Origin: Dokdonella_A sp044227025
GTDB lineage: Bacteria > Pseudomonadota > Gammaproteobacteria > Xanthomonadales > Rhodanobacteraceae
Length of the DNA: 64,000 bases
Assembly: GCF_044227025.1 (NCBI RefSeq)
Contig: NZ_JBGAFX010000002.1
Location: forward strand, 372,001-436,000
Direction: 5' to 3'
The notes below the pieces were generated by a model. It was given only the letters and a program-made list of their open reading frames with translations. It was not told the origin of the DNA and did no database searches. This document shows, piece after piece, positions 18,302 through 27,800 of the stretch (positions within the stretch are counted from its first letter, which is position 1; each line of letters begins with the position of its first letter). The position numbers and the translations under genes were made by a program.

Positions 18302-18622
18302 ATGACCCGAGCGCCCCTGCTTGCGATTGCACTGCTGATTGCCGCCCTGCCCTGCGCCGCCGCCGAAAAAGGCGATGCCGCAGCAGGCAAGACCAAGGTT
18401 TACACCTGCGCGGGGTGCCACGGCATTCCCGGCTGGAAGAACCCCTACCCGAACTACCACGTGCCGAAGATCGGCGGGCAGAACCACGACTATCTGGTCA
18501 CCGCGCTGACGGCGTACAAGACCGGCGAGCGCCTGCATCCGACCATGCGTGCGCAGGGCGAGAGCTTGTCCGAGCAGGACATCCGTGACATCGCCACCTA
18601 CCTTTCCGGCCTCACGCCCTGA
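18302..18622 (+). CDS. Exported class I cytochrome c (c553-like)
   Basis: 106 residues: a signal peptide of about 20 residues ending in CAAAE, then a single haem-binding CAGCH, a Pro/Tyr-rich loop (GWKNPYPNYHVPK), the segment IGGQNHDYLVTAL, a likely axial Met in HPTM, and the C-terminal helix DIRDIATYLSGL. It should be a periplasmic electron carrier. The frame is open further upstream, but the signal peptide begins at ATG 18302. Followed after 26 bases by a second, related cytochrome; the pair probably arose by duplication and is co-transcribed. Confidence 0.88.
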   Translation: MTRAPLLAIALLIAALPCAAAEKGDAAAGKTKVYTCAGCHGIPGWKNPYPNYHVPKIGGQNHDYLVTALTAYKTGERLHPTMRAQGESLSEQDIRDIATYLSGLTP

Positions 18623-18648
18623 GCCACCTCGACCAGGACAGTCACGAG

Positions 18649-18999
18649 ATGAATCGTTTTTTTGCATCGCTGTTGATCACTGCGCTCGCCGTAGGCGCGA
18701 CGCCTGCCTTCGCCAAGGGCGACATCGAAGCCGGCAAGGCGAAGGCCGTGCCGTGCCAGGCCTGTCACGGCGCCGACGGCAATGCCGCCGACCCGCAGTA
18801 CCCGCGTCTTGCCGGCCAGTACCACGACTACCTCGAACGCGCGTTGCACGAATACAAGAAGGGCGAGCGCAAGAACCCGATCATGGCGGGCTTCGCCGCG
18901 CCGCTGTCGGACGAGGACATCGCCAATCTCTCCGCGTATTTTGCCAGCCTGCCGGGCAGCAAGTTGACCGATCTGCACAACAAGGTGCAGGGCGACTGA
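18649..18999 (+). CDS. Exported class I cytochrome c (second of a tandem pair)
   Basis: 116 residues with signal peptide (cleavage after TPAFA), haem motif CQACH, GNAADPQYPRLAGQYHDYLERAL, likely axial Met in NPIM, and C-terminal helix ANLSAYFASLPG. It shares the GGQ/GQYxDYL and HPTM/NPIM pattern with its upstream neighbour and belongs to the cytochrome c553/c4-half group. It probably carries electrons between the bc1 complex and a terminal oxidase, but the partner cannot be read from this window. Confidence 0.88.
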   Translation: MNRFFASLLITALAVGATPAFAKGDIEAGKAKAVPCQACHGADGNAADPQYPRLAGQYHDYLERALHEYKKGERKNPIMAGFAAPLSDEDIANLSAYFASLPGSKLTDLHNKVQGD

Positions 19000-19087
19000 G
19001 CAATTGTTTCGGCTTGCTGTCGCAGCAGCGGCTACAGCCGCGATGCGCTCGGGCGGCACGCGTCAACACCATCCCCACCCCACCCGA

Positions 19088-19107
19088 CCCTCCCCCTGAA
19101 GGGAGGG
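19088..19107. repeat. Hairpin between the cytochrome pair and nfuA
   Basis: CCCTCCC (19088-19094), loop CCTGAA, GGGAGGG (19101-19107). It sits between convergent genes, and GC-rich palindromes such as GGCTGCAGCC follow at 19121-19130. Probably an extragenic palindrome acting as a transcript end; there is no T-run. Confidence 0.45.
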
Positions 19108-19189
19108 CTTGCAGCGACGCGGCTGCAGCCGCTGCTGCAGCGTGAGGTTGTCGTGTGCGAGGCGGTTCCGTCGCTGATGCAAACCAACG

Positions 19190-19780
19190 CTATGCCTGGC
19201 GGCGGTAGTACGGAGTGCTGCCGCTGTCGTGGTCGGTCGCATCCGCCACGCCGGTCACTTCCGGCACGCGCGTCTTCAGCGTCTGCTCGACCCCGCCGCG
19301 CAGGGTCTTGTCGACCATGCCGCAGCCGTGGCAACCACCGCCGAACTGCAAGACGACCACGCCGTCGGCGGTGATCTCGCGCAGGCTCACGCGCCCGCCG
19401 TGCGAGGCGAGCTGCGGATTGATCTCGGACTCGATCACATGGCGCACGCGCTCGACCACGCTCGCATCCGCACCGGGAGCGCTGCCGCGCAACGCCGGCG
19501 CACGGATGGTCAGCTCGCCACCTGTTGCGGAACGCGCGTAGTCGACCGTCGCTCCATCCAGAAACGGCACGCTGTGCGCGTCGACGTACAGCGAAAAGCC
19601 GTCGCACTCGACTTCCCATTCACTACCATCACGATCGGACGGCTCGCTGAATTCGAGCTGGCAATCGCCCTTCGGCGTCCCGGCATTCACGGCGACGACG
19701 CGAATGCCGAGCCCCGGCAGCGCCTGCTGCTCGATGAGTTTGCGAAAATGTTCCTGCGCCGACGCCGACAACGAAATCAT
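19190..19780 (-). CDS. nfuA: Fe-S biogenesis protein NfuA
   Basis: 196 residues, matching E. coli NfuA length. The N-terminal half is a degenerate A-type scaffold domain (MISLSASAQEHFRKLIEQQ...). The C-terminal Nfu domain carries the cluster-binding CxxC in GGGCHGCGMVDKT (Cys150 and Cys153). Two subunits share one 4Fe-4S cluster and deliver it to target enzymes, especially under oxidative stress or iron shortage. Convergent with the cytochrome genes; 198 bases separate its start from phhB. Confidence 0.95.
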   Translation of the reverse strand: MISLSASAQEHFRKLIEQQALPGLGIRVVAVNAGTPKGDCQLEFSEPSDRDGSEWEVECDGFSLYVDAHSVPFLDGATVDYARSATGGELTIRAPALRGSAPGADASVVERVRHVIESEINPQLASHGGRVSLREITADGVVVLQFGGGCHGCGMVDKTLRGGVEQTLKTRVPEVTGVADATDHDSGSTPYYRRQA

Positions 19781-19978
19781 GGTGGTGATACTCGCGCTCT
19801 TGTTGAATCGTGCTCTGGTCGAAAACGCTCTTGTTGAAGAGTGCGGCCAAGGATGGCCGCTTCTGCTTTGCTCTCGCGGTCACGGATGAGCGCAGCTAAT
19901 ACAGCACCAGTTTAGTCCTGAATTGCCGCACTGTCATCCGCCATAATCGACACCTGCTCCCCGCCCCGGTTGATACCC

Positions 19979-20329
19979 ATGCCCGTCATGTCGCTCGAAC
20001 TCCTTCGCAACCAGCATTGCGTGCCGCGCAAGGGCAAGGAAGCTGCGTTGGGCGCGGCCGAAATCGACGCCGGCATGGCCGTGCTCAAGGACTGGCAAAC
20101 GGGTGCACAGCGGGACGAGATCCGCAGGGAATTCCGCTTCGCGGACTATTTCCACACGATGGCGTTCGTCAACGCCGTCGCCTCGATCGCACATCGCGAG
20201 GATCACCATCCCGATCTCGAAGTCCACTACAACCGCTGCGTGGTGCGTTACTCGACGCACGATGTCGGCGGATTGTCGCTCAACGACCTCATCTGCGCGG
20301 CGAAAGTCGAGGACCTGCGCGTGGCGTGA
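19979..20329 (+). CDS. phhB: Pterin-4a-carbinolamine dehydratase
   Basis: 116 residues, normal for the family. It dehydrates 4a-hydroxytetrahydrobiopterin to the quinonoid dihydropterin, recycling the cofactor of aromatic amino-acid hydroxylases such as phenylalanine hydroxylase. The signature is present: FRFADYFHTMAFVNAVASIAH, then REDHHPDLEVHYNRCVVRYSTH with the active-site His pair, and GLSLNDLICAAKV. ATG 19979 is used; a second ATG at 19988 is possible. No phenylalanine hydroxylase gene is in the window. Confidence 0.93.
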   Translation: MPVMSLELLRNQHCVPRKGKEAALGAAEIDAGMAVLKDWQTGAQRDEIRREFRFADYFHTMAFVNAVASIAHREDHHPDLEVHYNRCVVRYSTHDVGGLSLNDLICAAKVEDLRVA

Positions 20330-20331
20330 CT

Positions 20332-21036
20332 TCAACCGCAGCGCGCGACGGCCGGGCGGATCCCGTCGGGCGAGTCGATCGTCAGCACGCGCGGGTGACC
20401 GCTGTCCACGCCATGCTCCATTTCGTGCTCCCAGGTCACGTGGTACGGCATGTGGATGCCCCAGCCGCCGAGCTCGACCACCGGCTCGATGTCGGAACGC
20501 AGCGAATTGCCGATCATTGCAAACGCCGATGCGTCGAGCGCGAACTCCGCCAGCACCCGCGCATAGCTGCGTGGATTCTTCTCCGACACGATCTCGATGC
20601 GCTGGAACAGGTCGGCCAAGCCGCTCTGCGCGACCTTGCGTTCCTGGTGAAACAGGTCGCCCTTGGTGATCAGCACGATCCGATGCGTTCGGGCGACTTC
20701 TTCCACCGCGGCACGGATTCCCGGCAGCAATTCCACCGGGTGATCGAGGATCGCACGACCGAGCCCGACGATGCGATGGATGTCCGGCGTCGATACCTTC
20801 GCGTCGGTCAACTCGATCGCGGCTTCGATCATCGACAGGGTCATGCCCTTCGCGCCGTAACCGAACAACGCGAGGTTGCGCCGTTCTACCGCGTGCAGGC
20901 GCGTTCGTACCGGCGCATCAGCGACGTCTACGTAGCGGCCGACGATGCGCTCGAATTCGGCACCGGCATGCTGGAAGTAGCCCTCGCTGTGCCAGAGCGT
21001 GTCGTCCCCGTCGAAGCCGACCAGTTCGATCATCAT
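20332..21036 (-). CDS. HAD-superfamily hydrolase
   Basis: 234 residues. HAD motif I is GFDGDDTLWHSEGYF, where DxDxT has the form D-G-D-D-T. Motif II is LITKG (Thr) and motif III lies around SEKN. The C terminus has IGNSLRSDIEPVVELGGWGIHMPYHVTWEHE, a motif IV variant (GNSxxSD). The four-helix cap makes it a subclass I phosphatase; similar proteins are annotated as HAD family hydrolases of unknown substrate. ATG overlaps the stop of the upstream MocR-type regulator by 4 bases, so the two are co-translated. Confidence 0.85.
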   Translation of the reverse strand: MMIELVGFDGDDTLWHSEGYFQHAGAEFERIVGRYVDVADAPVRTRLHAVERRNLALFGYGAKGMTLSMIEAAIELTDAKVSTPDIHRIVGLGRAILDHPVELLPGIRAAVEEVARTHRIVLITKGDLFHQERKVAQSGLADLFQRIEIVSEKNPRSYARVLAEFALDASAFAMIGNSLRSDIEPVVELGGWGIHMPYHVTWEHEMEHGVDSGHPRVLTIDSPDGIRPAVARCG

Positions 21037-22457
21037 GAACCTCGCAATTTCGTGGCCAGACGGCCGAGTTCACGCAGGCCTGCATCGATATCCGCGCTCC
21101 AACGCAGGCCGCAGCCAAGACGCAGGTGGTTGCGACAATCGCCTCGCGTGGAGAACAAATGGCCGGGCAAACTGCCGATGCCGCGCGCGAGCGCCGCTTC
21201 AAACAACGCCTGCCCCTCGATTCCGTCCGCAAGCTCGAGCCACAACGTCATTCCACCAGCCGGATCCGACACGCGCGTGCCATCCGGAAAATGGTGCAGG
21301 ATCGCCGCACGCCAGCGCTGCGCGTTCGTCGCGAGTTCGCGCCTCAGCCGGCGCAGTGCGCGATCGAAGTCGTGCCGCGCGAGATAGTCCGCGATCGCGA
21401 GTTGCGGCAGCATCGCGGTCGCGATTGTCGAAAAACACTTCGCCCGCACGATATCCGGGGTACGTTGCGCGCCGAGTGCCCAGCCGATGCGCAAGCCCGG
21501 GGCGAGCGTCTTCGAGAACGAGCCGCAGGTGATCACGCTGCCACCCGCATCGAAGCGACGCAGCGGCGCCGGACGCTCGCCCGAATACGCGAGTTCGCCG
21601 TAGAGATCGTCCTCGATCAACACCACGCCATGCGCGGCGCAGGCAGCGACGATCGCGCGCTTGTCCGCGTCGTTGCTGCAACTGCCGACCGGGTTGTTGA
21701 AGTTCGGAACGAGCACCGCGGCGCGCACGGCATGGCGCGCGAGCAAGGTCCGCAGGCACGCGACATCGATGCCGCTGCCGGCGTGGTTGGGTACCTCTAT
21801 CACGCGCAGGCCCAGCGCTGCGACGGCCTGCAGCAGGCCGTAGTAGGTCGGCGTCTCGAGCAGCACCACATCGCCGCTGCGGGTAACGCTGCGCAAGGCG
21901 AGGCTGATCGCTTCCATCGCGCCCGCGGTGATCACGACTTCGTCCGGATCGATGTCGACGCCGGCGCGCAGGTAACGCTTGGCGATCTGCACGCGCAACT
22001 CGCGGCTTCCCTGGGGCGTGCCATAGTCGAGCGCCGACTGCGGCGCGCGCCGCATCGCGCGGATCGTCGCACTCGCGATCGCCGCGCTCGGCAGCAGTTC
22101 GAGCGCGGGTGTCGCCACATGCAGCGGCAGCAGATCCTCGCGCAGGAGGACGTCCAGCACGCCGAGCAAGGCCGGATTGCGCAGCGTCTGCGGCACGCGC
22201 GATTGCAGGCGGATCGCGCGCGTCGCGGGAACCGGCGCCGTCGGCGCGCGCACGTAGTAGCCCGATCGCTCGCGCGCCTCGACCAACCCTTCGCGTTCGA
22301 GTTGCAGGTACGCCTCTACCGCGGTTGCCACACTGACGCGCTCCTGCCTGCCGAGCCCGCGCAGCGAAGGCATGCGCTCGCCAGGCCGCAGGACGCCGCG
22401 CCGGATCTGGCCGCGCAGTCGTGTCGCGAGGTTTTCGTAGAGAGGAATCGACGCCAT
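21033..22457 (-). CDS. MocR-type regulator (GntR DNA-binding plus aminotransferase domain)
   Basis: 474 residues. A GntR winged helix-turn-helix occupies the first 75 residues (LYENLATRLRGQIRRGVLRPGERMPSLR, then VSVATAVEAYLQLEREG). A fold-type I aminotransferase domain follows, with PLP-binding Lys316 in SFSKTLAPGLRIGWA. MocR proteins bind PLP and often an amino-acid ligand. They typically control a divergently transcribed gene; here that is the DMT exporter at 22552. Overlaps the HAD gene downstream by 4 bases. Confidence 0.92.
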   Translation of the reverse strand: MASIPLYENLATRLRGQIRRGVLRPGERMPSLRGLGRQERVSVATAVEAYLQLEREGLVEARERSGYYVRAPTAPVPATRAIRLQSRVPQTLRNPALLGVLDVLLREDLLPLHVATPALELLPSAAIASATIRAMRRAPQSALDYGTPQGSRELRVQIAKRYLRAGVDIDPDEVVITAGAMEAISLALRSVTRSGDVVLLETPTYYGLLQAVAALGLRVIEVPNHAGSGIDVACLRTLLARHAVRAAVLVPNFNNPVGSCSNDADKRAIVAACAAHGVVLIEDDLYGELAYSGERPAPLRRFDAGGSVITCGSFSKTLAPGLRIGWALGAQRTPDIVRAKCFSTIATAMLPQLAIADYLARHDFDRALRRLRRELATNAQRWRAAILHHFPDGTRVSDPAGGMTLWLELADGIEGQALFEAALARGIGSLPGHLFSTRGDCRNHLRLGCGLRWSADIDAGLRELGRLATKLRGS

Positions 22458-22462
22458 CGAAT

Positions 22463-22499
22463 CTGTACCTGTCCATTTCGATCATAACTGATCCTGTAC
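22463..22499. promoter_or_regulatory. Direct repeats in the MocR / DMT divergent promoter region
   Basis: The hexamer CTGTAC occurs at 22463-22468 and again at 22494-22499, 31 bases apart (three helical turns) in the same orientation. Both have similar flanks (ATCTGTACCTG and TCCTGTACTGG). MocR regulators usually bind two direct repeats in such a region, so this is the likely operator. Confidence 0.5.
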
Positions 22500-22551
22500 T
22501 GGTTGCGGGCGCACGCCTAGCCTGTGCCTCCACTCCCCGAGAGCACCGCTC

Positions 22552-23463
22552 ATGTCCCCCACGCCGGCGCGCGAACTTCGCACCCCGCTGCTGCAACTGC
22601 TCGTCGCCGAACTGCTGATCGGTTCGGTCGGCGTGTTCGTGCACGAGAGCGGACAGGACCCGATGACGAGCGTGTTCTTTCGCTGCGTGTTCGGAAGCCT
22701 GTTCCTGCTCGCGTGGGGCGGTGCGCGCGGCCACCTGCGTGGACTGCTGCAGGATCGCGCACTGATCCGTGCCGCGATCTTCAGCGGCGTACTGCTCGTG
22801 CTCAACTGGGTCGCGCTGTTCGCGGGAATGGCGCGCTCGTCGATCGGCGTCGCGACGATCATCTACCACTTCTTCCCGTTCGCGATGCTGATCCTCGCGG
22901 CGCTGTTCTTCGGCGAGCGCACGCATCCGGCCGACCTCGCGTGGACCGCGTTCGCGTTCGTCGGCGTCGGCCTGTCGGCCGATCCGCTGAAGTTGCTCGA
23001 CGGCGCGAGTGCGAGCTATCTGCTCGGCATCGCATTGACTTTCATCGCCGCGATGCTGTGTGGCGCCTCCCTGTTGCTGTCGCGGCGGATCAGTCGCGAG
23101 CGGCCGTTCGTGGTCGTGCTGATCCAGTGCCTCACCGGTATCGTGATGCTGGCCCCGTTCGCGGATTTCACGGCGGTCGCGCACGCGGGACCGCACTGGG
23201 CCTGGCTCGCCGGGCTGGGGCTGATCCACAGCGGCATCTGCTATGTACTGTTCTACTCGTCGTACCCGCGCTTGCCCGTGACGACGATCGCGGTGATGGC
23301 GTTCATCTATCCCGTCGTCACCCTGCTGCTCGATTTCGTGCTGTACGGGCGCACGCTGCAGGGGGTGCAGTGTGCCGGTGTCGCACTGATCGTACTCGGC
23401 ACGCTGGGCGTCAATCTCAAATGGCGTTGGCCGCGCCACGCACCCGCATCGTCGGCCGGCTGA
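22552..23463 (+). CDS. DMT (EamA-family) exporter
   Basis: 303 residues with ten hydrophobic segments arranged as two EamA repeats (about 10-140 and 155-290). The GAxxR-like helix boundaries and short loops of the drug/metabolite transporter family are present. It probably exports an amino acid or related metabolite. The link to the divergent MocR regulator, which typically senses an amino acid or PLP precursor, supports that. Start ATG 22552 follows the shared regulatory gap. Substrate not determinable from sequence. Confidence 0.88.
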   Translation: MSPTPARELRTPLLQLLVAELLIGSVGVFVHESGQDPMTSVFFRCVFGSLFLLAWGGARGHLRGLLQDRALIRAAIFSGVLLVLNWVALFAGMARSSIGVATIIYHFFPFAMLILAALFFGERTHPADLAWTAFAFVGVGLSADPLKLLDGASASYLLGIALTFIAAMLCGASLLLSRRISRERPFVVVLIQCLTGIVMLAPFADFTAVAHAGPHWAWLAGLGLIHSGICYVLFYSSYPRLPVTTIAVMAFIYPVVTLLLDFVLYGRTLQGVQCAGVALIVLGTLGVNLKWRWPRHAPASSAG

Positions 23464-23487
23464 ATCGGGTGGCGCCGCCGAGACTGT

Positions 23488-24474
23488 TCAGCGAGGCGTC
23501 GACGTGCGCCGCTGCTGCAGCGTATCGATGACCGCCGCGAGTTCCGGCGGGAGCGGCGCGCTGAAGCTGTAGCTGCGCTCGCCGATCTCGAACTCGAAGC
23601 GCGCAGCGTGCAGGAACAGGCGCTTGAGACCATGCTCGCGCATCGCCTTGTTGAATGCGCGGTCGCCGTACTTTTCGTCGCCGGCGAGCGGATGGCCAAG
23701 GTGTTGCGCGTGCACGCGGATCTGGTGCGTGCGACCGGTTTCGAGCGCGACCTCGACCAGACTCGCGCCGGCATAGCGTTCGACCTCGCTGAAATGCGAG
23801 CGTGATTCCTTGCCTTCCGGATCCACGCGCACCATGCGCTCGCCGCCCTGCAGGACCGACTTGCGCAACGGGGCGTCGACCATCAGGCGCGCTTTCGGCA
23901 AATTACCCTCGATCAGGGCCATGTAGCGCTTCTCGACGCGTCCCTCGCGGATCGCCGCCTGCAACGCAGTCAGTGCCGAACGCTTGCGCGTCAACACCAG
24001 CACACCGCTGGTATCGCGGTCGAGTCGGTGCGCCAGTTCCAGCGTGTCGCGCGGGCGGGCCGCGCGCATCAGCTCGATGGCACCAAAGCTGACCCCGCTG
24101 CCTCCATGGCTGGCGACGCCGGCCGGCTTGTCGATGACGAGGAATTCGCGGTCCTCGTGGATGATTGATGCCTCGACCCGGCCGACCTGGTTGTCCGAAG
24201 GCGCCTCGGCTGGCCCGCGTTCGGCCACCCGCACCGGCGGAACCCGCACCTTGTCGCCCGCGTTCAGCCGATAGTCGGGCTTGACCCGACCCCCGTTAAC
24301 GCGCACTTCCCCGGTGCGACATATCCGGTAAATCAGGCTCTTGGGCACGCCTTTGAGGCGGCCGGACAGGAAATTGTCGAGCCGCTGCCCGGCACGATCT
24401 TCCGGGACGTCCACGAGTTGCACCCGCGGAGTCGAGTCGGCGTCGCGATTTGTCGCCGAAGTCTGTGTCTTCAT
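23488..24474 (-). CDS. rluC: 23S rRNA pseudouridine(955/2504/2580) synthase
   Basis: 328 residues. An N-terminal S4 RNA-binding domain (AGQRLDNFLSGRLKGVPKSLIYRICRTG, split here as GQRLDNFL and YRICRTGEVRVNGGRV) is followed by the RsuA/RluA catalytic domain with HRLDRDTSGVLVL, whose Asp is the nucleophile. It converts three uridines of 23S rRNA to pseudouridine. The frame is open upstream to 24639, but homology begins at ATG 24474. The divergent position next to rne is the same as in E. coli and supports RluC over RluA or RluD. Confidence 0.93.
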   Translation of the reverse strand: MKTQTSATNRDADSTPRVQLVDVPEDRAGQRLDNFLSGRLKGVPKSLIYRICRTGEVRVNGGRVKPDYRLNAGDKVRVPPVRVAERGPAEAPSDNQVGRVEASIIHEDREFLVIDKPAGVASHGGSGVSFGAIELMRAARPRDTLELAHRLDRDTSGVLVLTRKRSALTALQAAIREGRVEKRYMALIEGNLPKARLMVDAPLRKSVLQGGERMVRVDPEGKESRSHFSEVERYAGASLVEVALETGRTHQIRVHAQHLGHPLAGDEKYGDRAFNKAMREHGLKRLFLHAARFEFEIGERSYSFSAPLPPELAAVIDTLQQRRTSTPR

Positions 24475-24503
24475 TGAAAAAATCTTCCGGAAACTGCTAT
24501 GCT
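24474..24503 (+). promoter_or_regulatory. Predicted promoter of rne with a long leader
   Basis: TTGAAA (24474-24479), an 18-base spacer and TATGCT (24498-24503). Transcription from here would give a leader of about 335 bases before the RNase E start at 24848. E. coli rne has a 361-base leader through which RNase E controls its own mRNA. No convincing ORF is seen in 24504-24847. The first T of the -35 box is also in the divergent rluC start codon. Confidence 0.6.
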
Positions 24504-24847
24504 GAATGGGCGTGTCGCGCCGTGCCGGGCCCCATCCGCGGGAGTCCGGGACAGCTATGACGCCCCCGTCCATCGCGTCCTTTCGCGCCTTGCGCATTCG
24601 ATCACTCCATCGGAGCGCTGCGCAGGAGCGGGAGCCCATCGTAATGGCTCGGGTCGCGGATTGCTCGCCGTCGGAATGATGGCGTGGATTCGCGGATGCG
24701 CAGCAACCCTATTGCCGGCGCGCGGAAGCGCTGGTCGGAAACTATGGAGGCGCACCTGCCGCCGTCGGCCCGCGAAACACGGGCATCGCGCAGCGCAACA
24801 ACGCGCAGCGCCGACGACAGTCGAGCGCCGAGAAAGGAAATACGACA

Positions 24848-27800
24848 ATGAAGCGCATGTTGATCAACGCGACTCAGCGGGAAGAGTTGCGCGTGGCGAT
24901 CGTGGACGGACAGAACCTTTACGACCTCGACATCGAGATCCCGTCCAAGGAACAGAAGAAGGCGAACATCTACAAGGCACGCATCACGCGTGTGGAGCCG
25001 TCCCTCGAAGCCTGCTTCGTCGACTACGGCGCCGACCGCCACGGCTTCCTGCCGTTGAAGGAAATCTCCAGCGACTACTTCACGCCCGGGGCGAACCCGA
25101 ACAAGGCGACGATCCGCGAGCTGCTCAAGGAAGGCCAGGAGATCGTCGTCCAGGTCGAGAAGGAAGAGCGCGGCAACAAGGGCGCGGCGCTGACCACGTT
25201 CATCAGCCTCGCCGGCCGCTACATGGTGCTGATGCCGAACAACCCGAAGGCCGGCGGCGTCTCGCGCCGGATCGAGGGTGAAGATCGCGCCAACATCAAG
25301 GAAGCGCTCGACCACCTGCAGGTCCCGGACGAGATGGGCTTGATCGTGCGCACCGCCGGCCTCGGCCGCGACGCCGAGGAATTGCAGTGGGACCTCGACT
25401 ACCTGCTGCAACTGTGGAAGGCGATCTCCGATGCGGCGCAATCGCGCGCGGCACCGTTCCTGATCTACCAGGAATCCAAGCTCATCATCCGCGCGCTGCG
25501 TGACTACCTGCGCAACGACATCGGGGAGATCCTCATCGACCACGAGGAGCTGTACCAGGACGCGCGCGAGTTCGTGCAGCAGGTCATGCCCAACAACCTG
25601 CGCAAGCTGAAGCTCTATCAGGACACCACGCCGCTGTTCTCGCGCTTCCAGATCGAGACGCAGATCGAGAACGCATTCGAGCGCACGGTGCGCCTGCCCT
25701 CCGGCGGATCGATCGTGATCGACCAGACGGAAGCGCTGACCGCGATCGACATCAACTCGTCGAAGGCGACCAAGGGCAGCGACATCGAGGAAACCGCGTT
25801 CAACACGAACTGCGAAGCCGCGGTCGAGATTGCGCGCCAATTGCGCATCCGCGATGCCGGCGGCCTGATCGTTATCGACTTCATCGACATGGATTCGCCG
25901 CGCCACCAGCGCGACGTCGAAGAGAAACTCAAGGACGCGCTCAAGCTCGACCGCGCGCGCGTGCAGATCGGCCGCATCTCTCGCTTCGGCCTGCTCGAGA
26001 TGTCGCGCCAGCGCCTGCGCCCGAGCCTCGGCGAAGCGACCCAGATCGTCTGCCCGCGTTGCGAAGGCCATGGCCGCATCCGCGGCGTCGAATCGCTGTC
26101 GCTGTCGGCGCTGCGCCTGGTAGAGGAACACGCGATGAAGGACAGCACCGGCCAGGTGCTGGTGCAGGCGCCGCCGAGCGTGGCGAACTTCCTGCTCAAC
26201 GAGAAACGCAAACAGCTCACCGAGATCGAGGCGCGTCACGACGTCAACGTGATCGTCGTGGCCGACGACAAGCTGGAAACGCCGCATCTGGAAATCCAGC
26301 GCCTGCGTGCCGCCGACATCGGTGAAGAGTCGCGTCCGAGCTACCAGCGCACGACGCCGATCGCGCCGACGCCGTTGCCGCAGATGCTGCGTCCCAGCGA
26401 GGAGCCGGAGCAACCGGCCGTCGCGGGTGTCGTGCGTGCGGTTCCGGCCCCGGAGCGCCCCGAGCCGGCCGCTACGATCCAGTTGCCTGCAACGACGGCG
26501 GCACCGGTAGCGGCACCGGCCAGCGGTGGACTCATCGCGCGTTTCGTCGGCTGGTTCCGTGGTTCGAACACGCCCGCGCCAGCCGCACCCGCGCCTCGTG
26601 CCGCAGCGCCTGCGCGCTCGCAGCCTGCGCGTCCGGGGCAACAGCGCCCGAACGGCTCGACGCAGCAGAATCGACCGCAGCAGCAACAGCGTACGGGCAA
26701 CGCTCCTTCGCAACGCGATGGTCAGCGCGACAATCAACGCGATAGCCAGCGTGACACGCGGCGCGACGGCCGCTCAGGCGGCGGCGAACAGCGCGGTGGG
26801 CAGAACCAGAAACAACAACAGCAACAGCAAGGTCGTGGCAATCGTCGCGATGAAAGGAATCGCAGCGGCGAGCAGCCCGCCGTTGGCGATGCCAAACCAC
26901 AAGCGCCGCGTCAGGCATCCGACGCACGCCCGGCTACGGAACCGCGTCCGCCGGCGAGCACACCGGTCGCCAAGCCTATCGTCGACGAAACGATCCAACC
27001 GGCCCTGATCGCCGCCACGCAGGATGTGGCCGCGTCGGCTGGCACCACGCCGGAAGCCAGCAAGGCGGATTCCGATACGCCGCGCGATGAACTGCGCTCG
27101 CGTCGGCGCGGTCGCCGTGGTGGACGTCGCCGTCGCAAGGACGGTGGCGCGGAAGGCACGGGCACGCCCGATGCGCAGGGCGCCACGGACCACGACTTCG
27201 ATGACGAGGAAGGCGGCGAGGAGTCGCGCAACGAAACACCCACCGCATCGCCGAAGCCGGCACCGCGGCCGGCCCCCGCGCCGACGCCGCGCGCGGAGCC
27301 TGCGCGCGCCGAAACGGTGGCCACGCCGGTCGTTGCAACGGCGGTGATCGAACCCAGGCCGACACCGACGCCTGCGCCGATGCGAACCGAAGCCCCGCTC
27401 GTTGCACCGATTCCGCCGACCTCGCCGACACCGATCGCAGTCCCGCCTGCGGCACAAGATCGCGCGACGGCGGCCGCTGCGCCGGAACGCACGCCGGCGC
27501 AAGCCGCGCCCGCTGTTTCCGCTTCGGAACCTGTACCGGTCCCGCCGCGCGTGCAAGCGCCGGCCGCGAGCAGCCCGCCAGCAGCGGCCACGCCGTTGAC
27601 GCCGCCGCGTTCGGTTGCGACTGCGCCGCCGGTCAGCCCATTCTCCGAACGGGCACTGCCGCGCGAAGTCGCCGCGGCAATTGGCGCAATGCTGCACGCC
27701 CCGCAGACCCCCACGCCGGTGGCAGCGCCGAAAGTCGAGTCGCCGACGGCGCCCGCGTCGCAGCAGCCGATTGCGAAACCGGCCCCGCCTCCAGTGCCTG

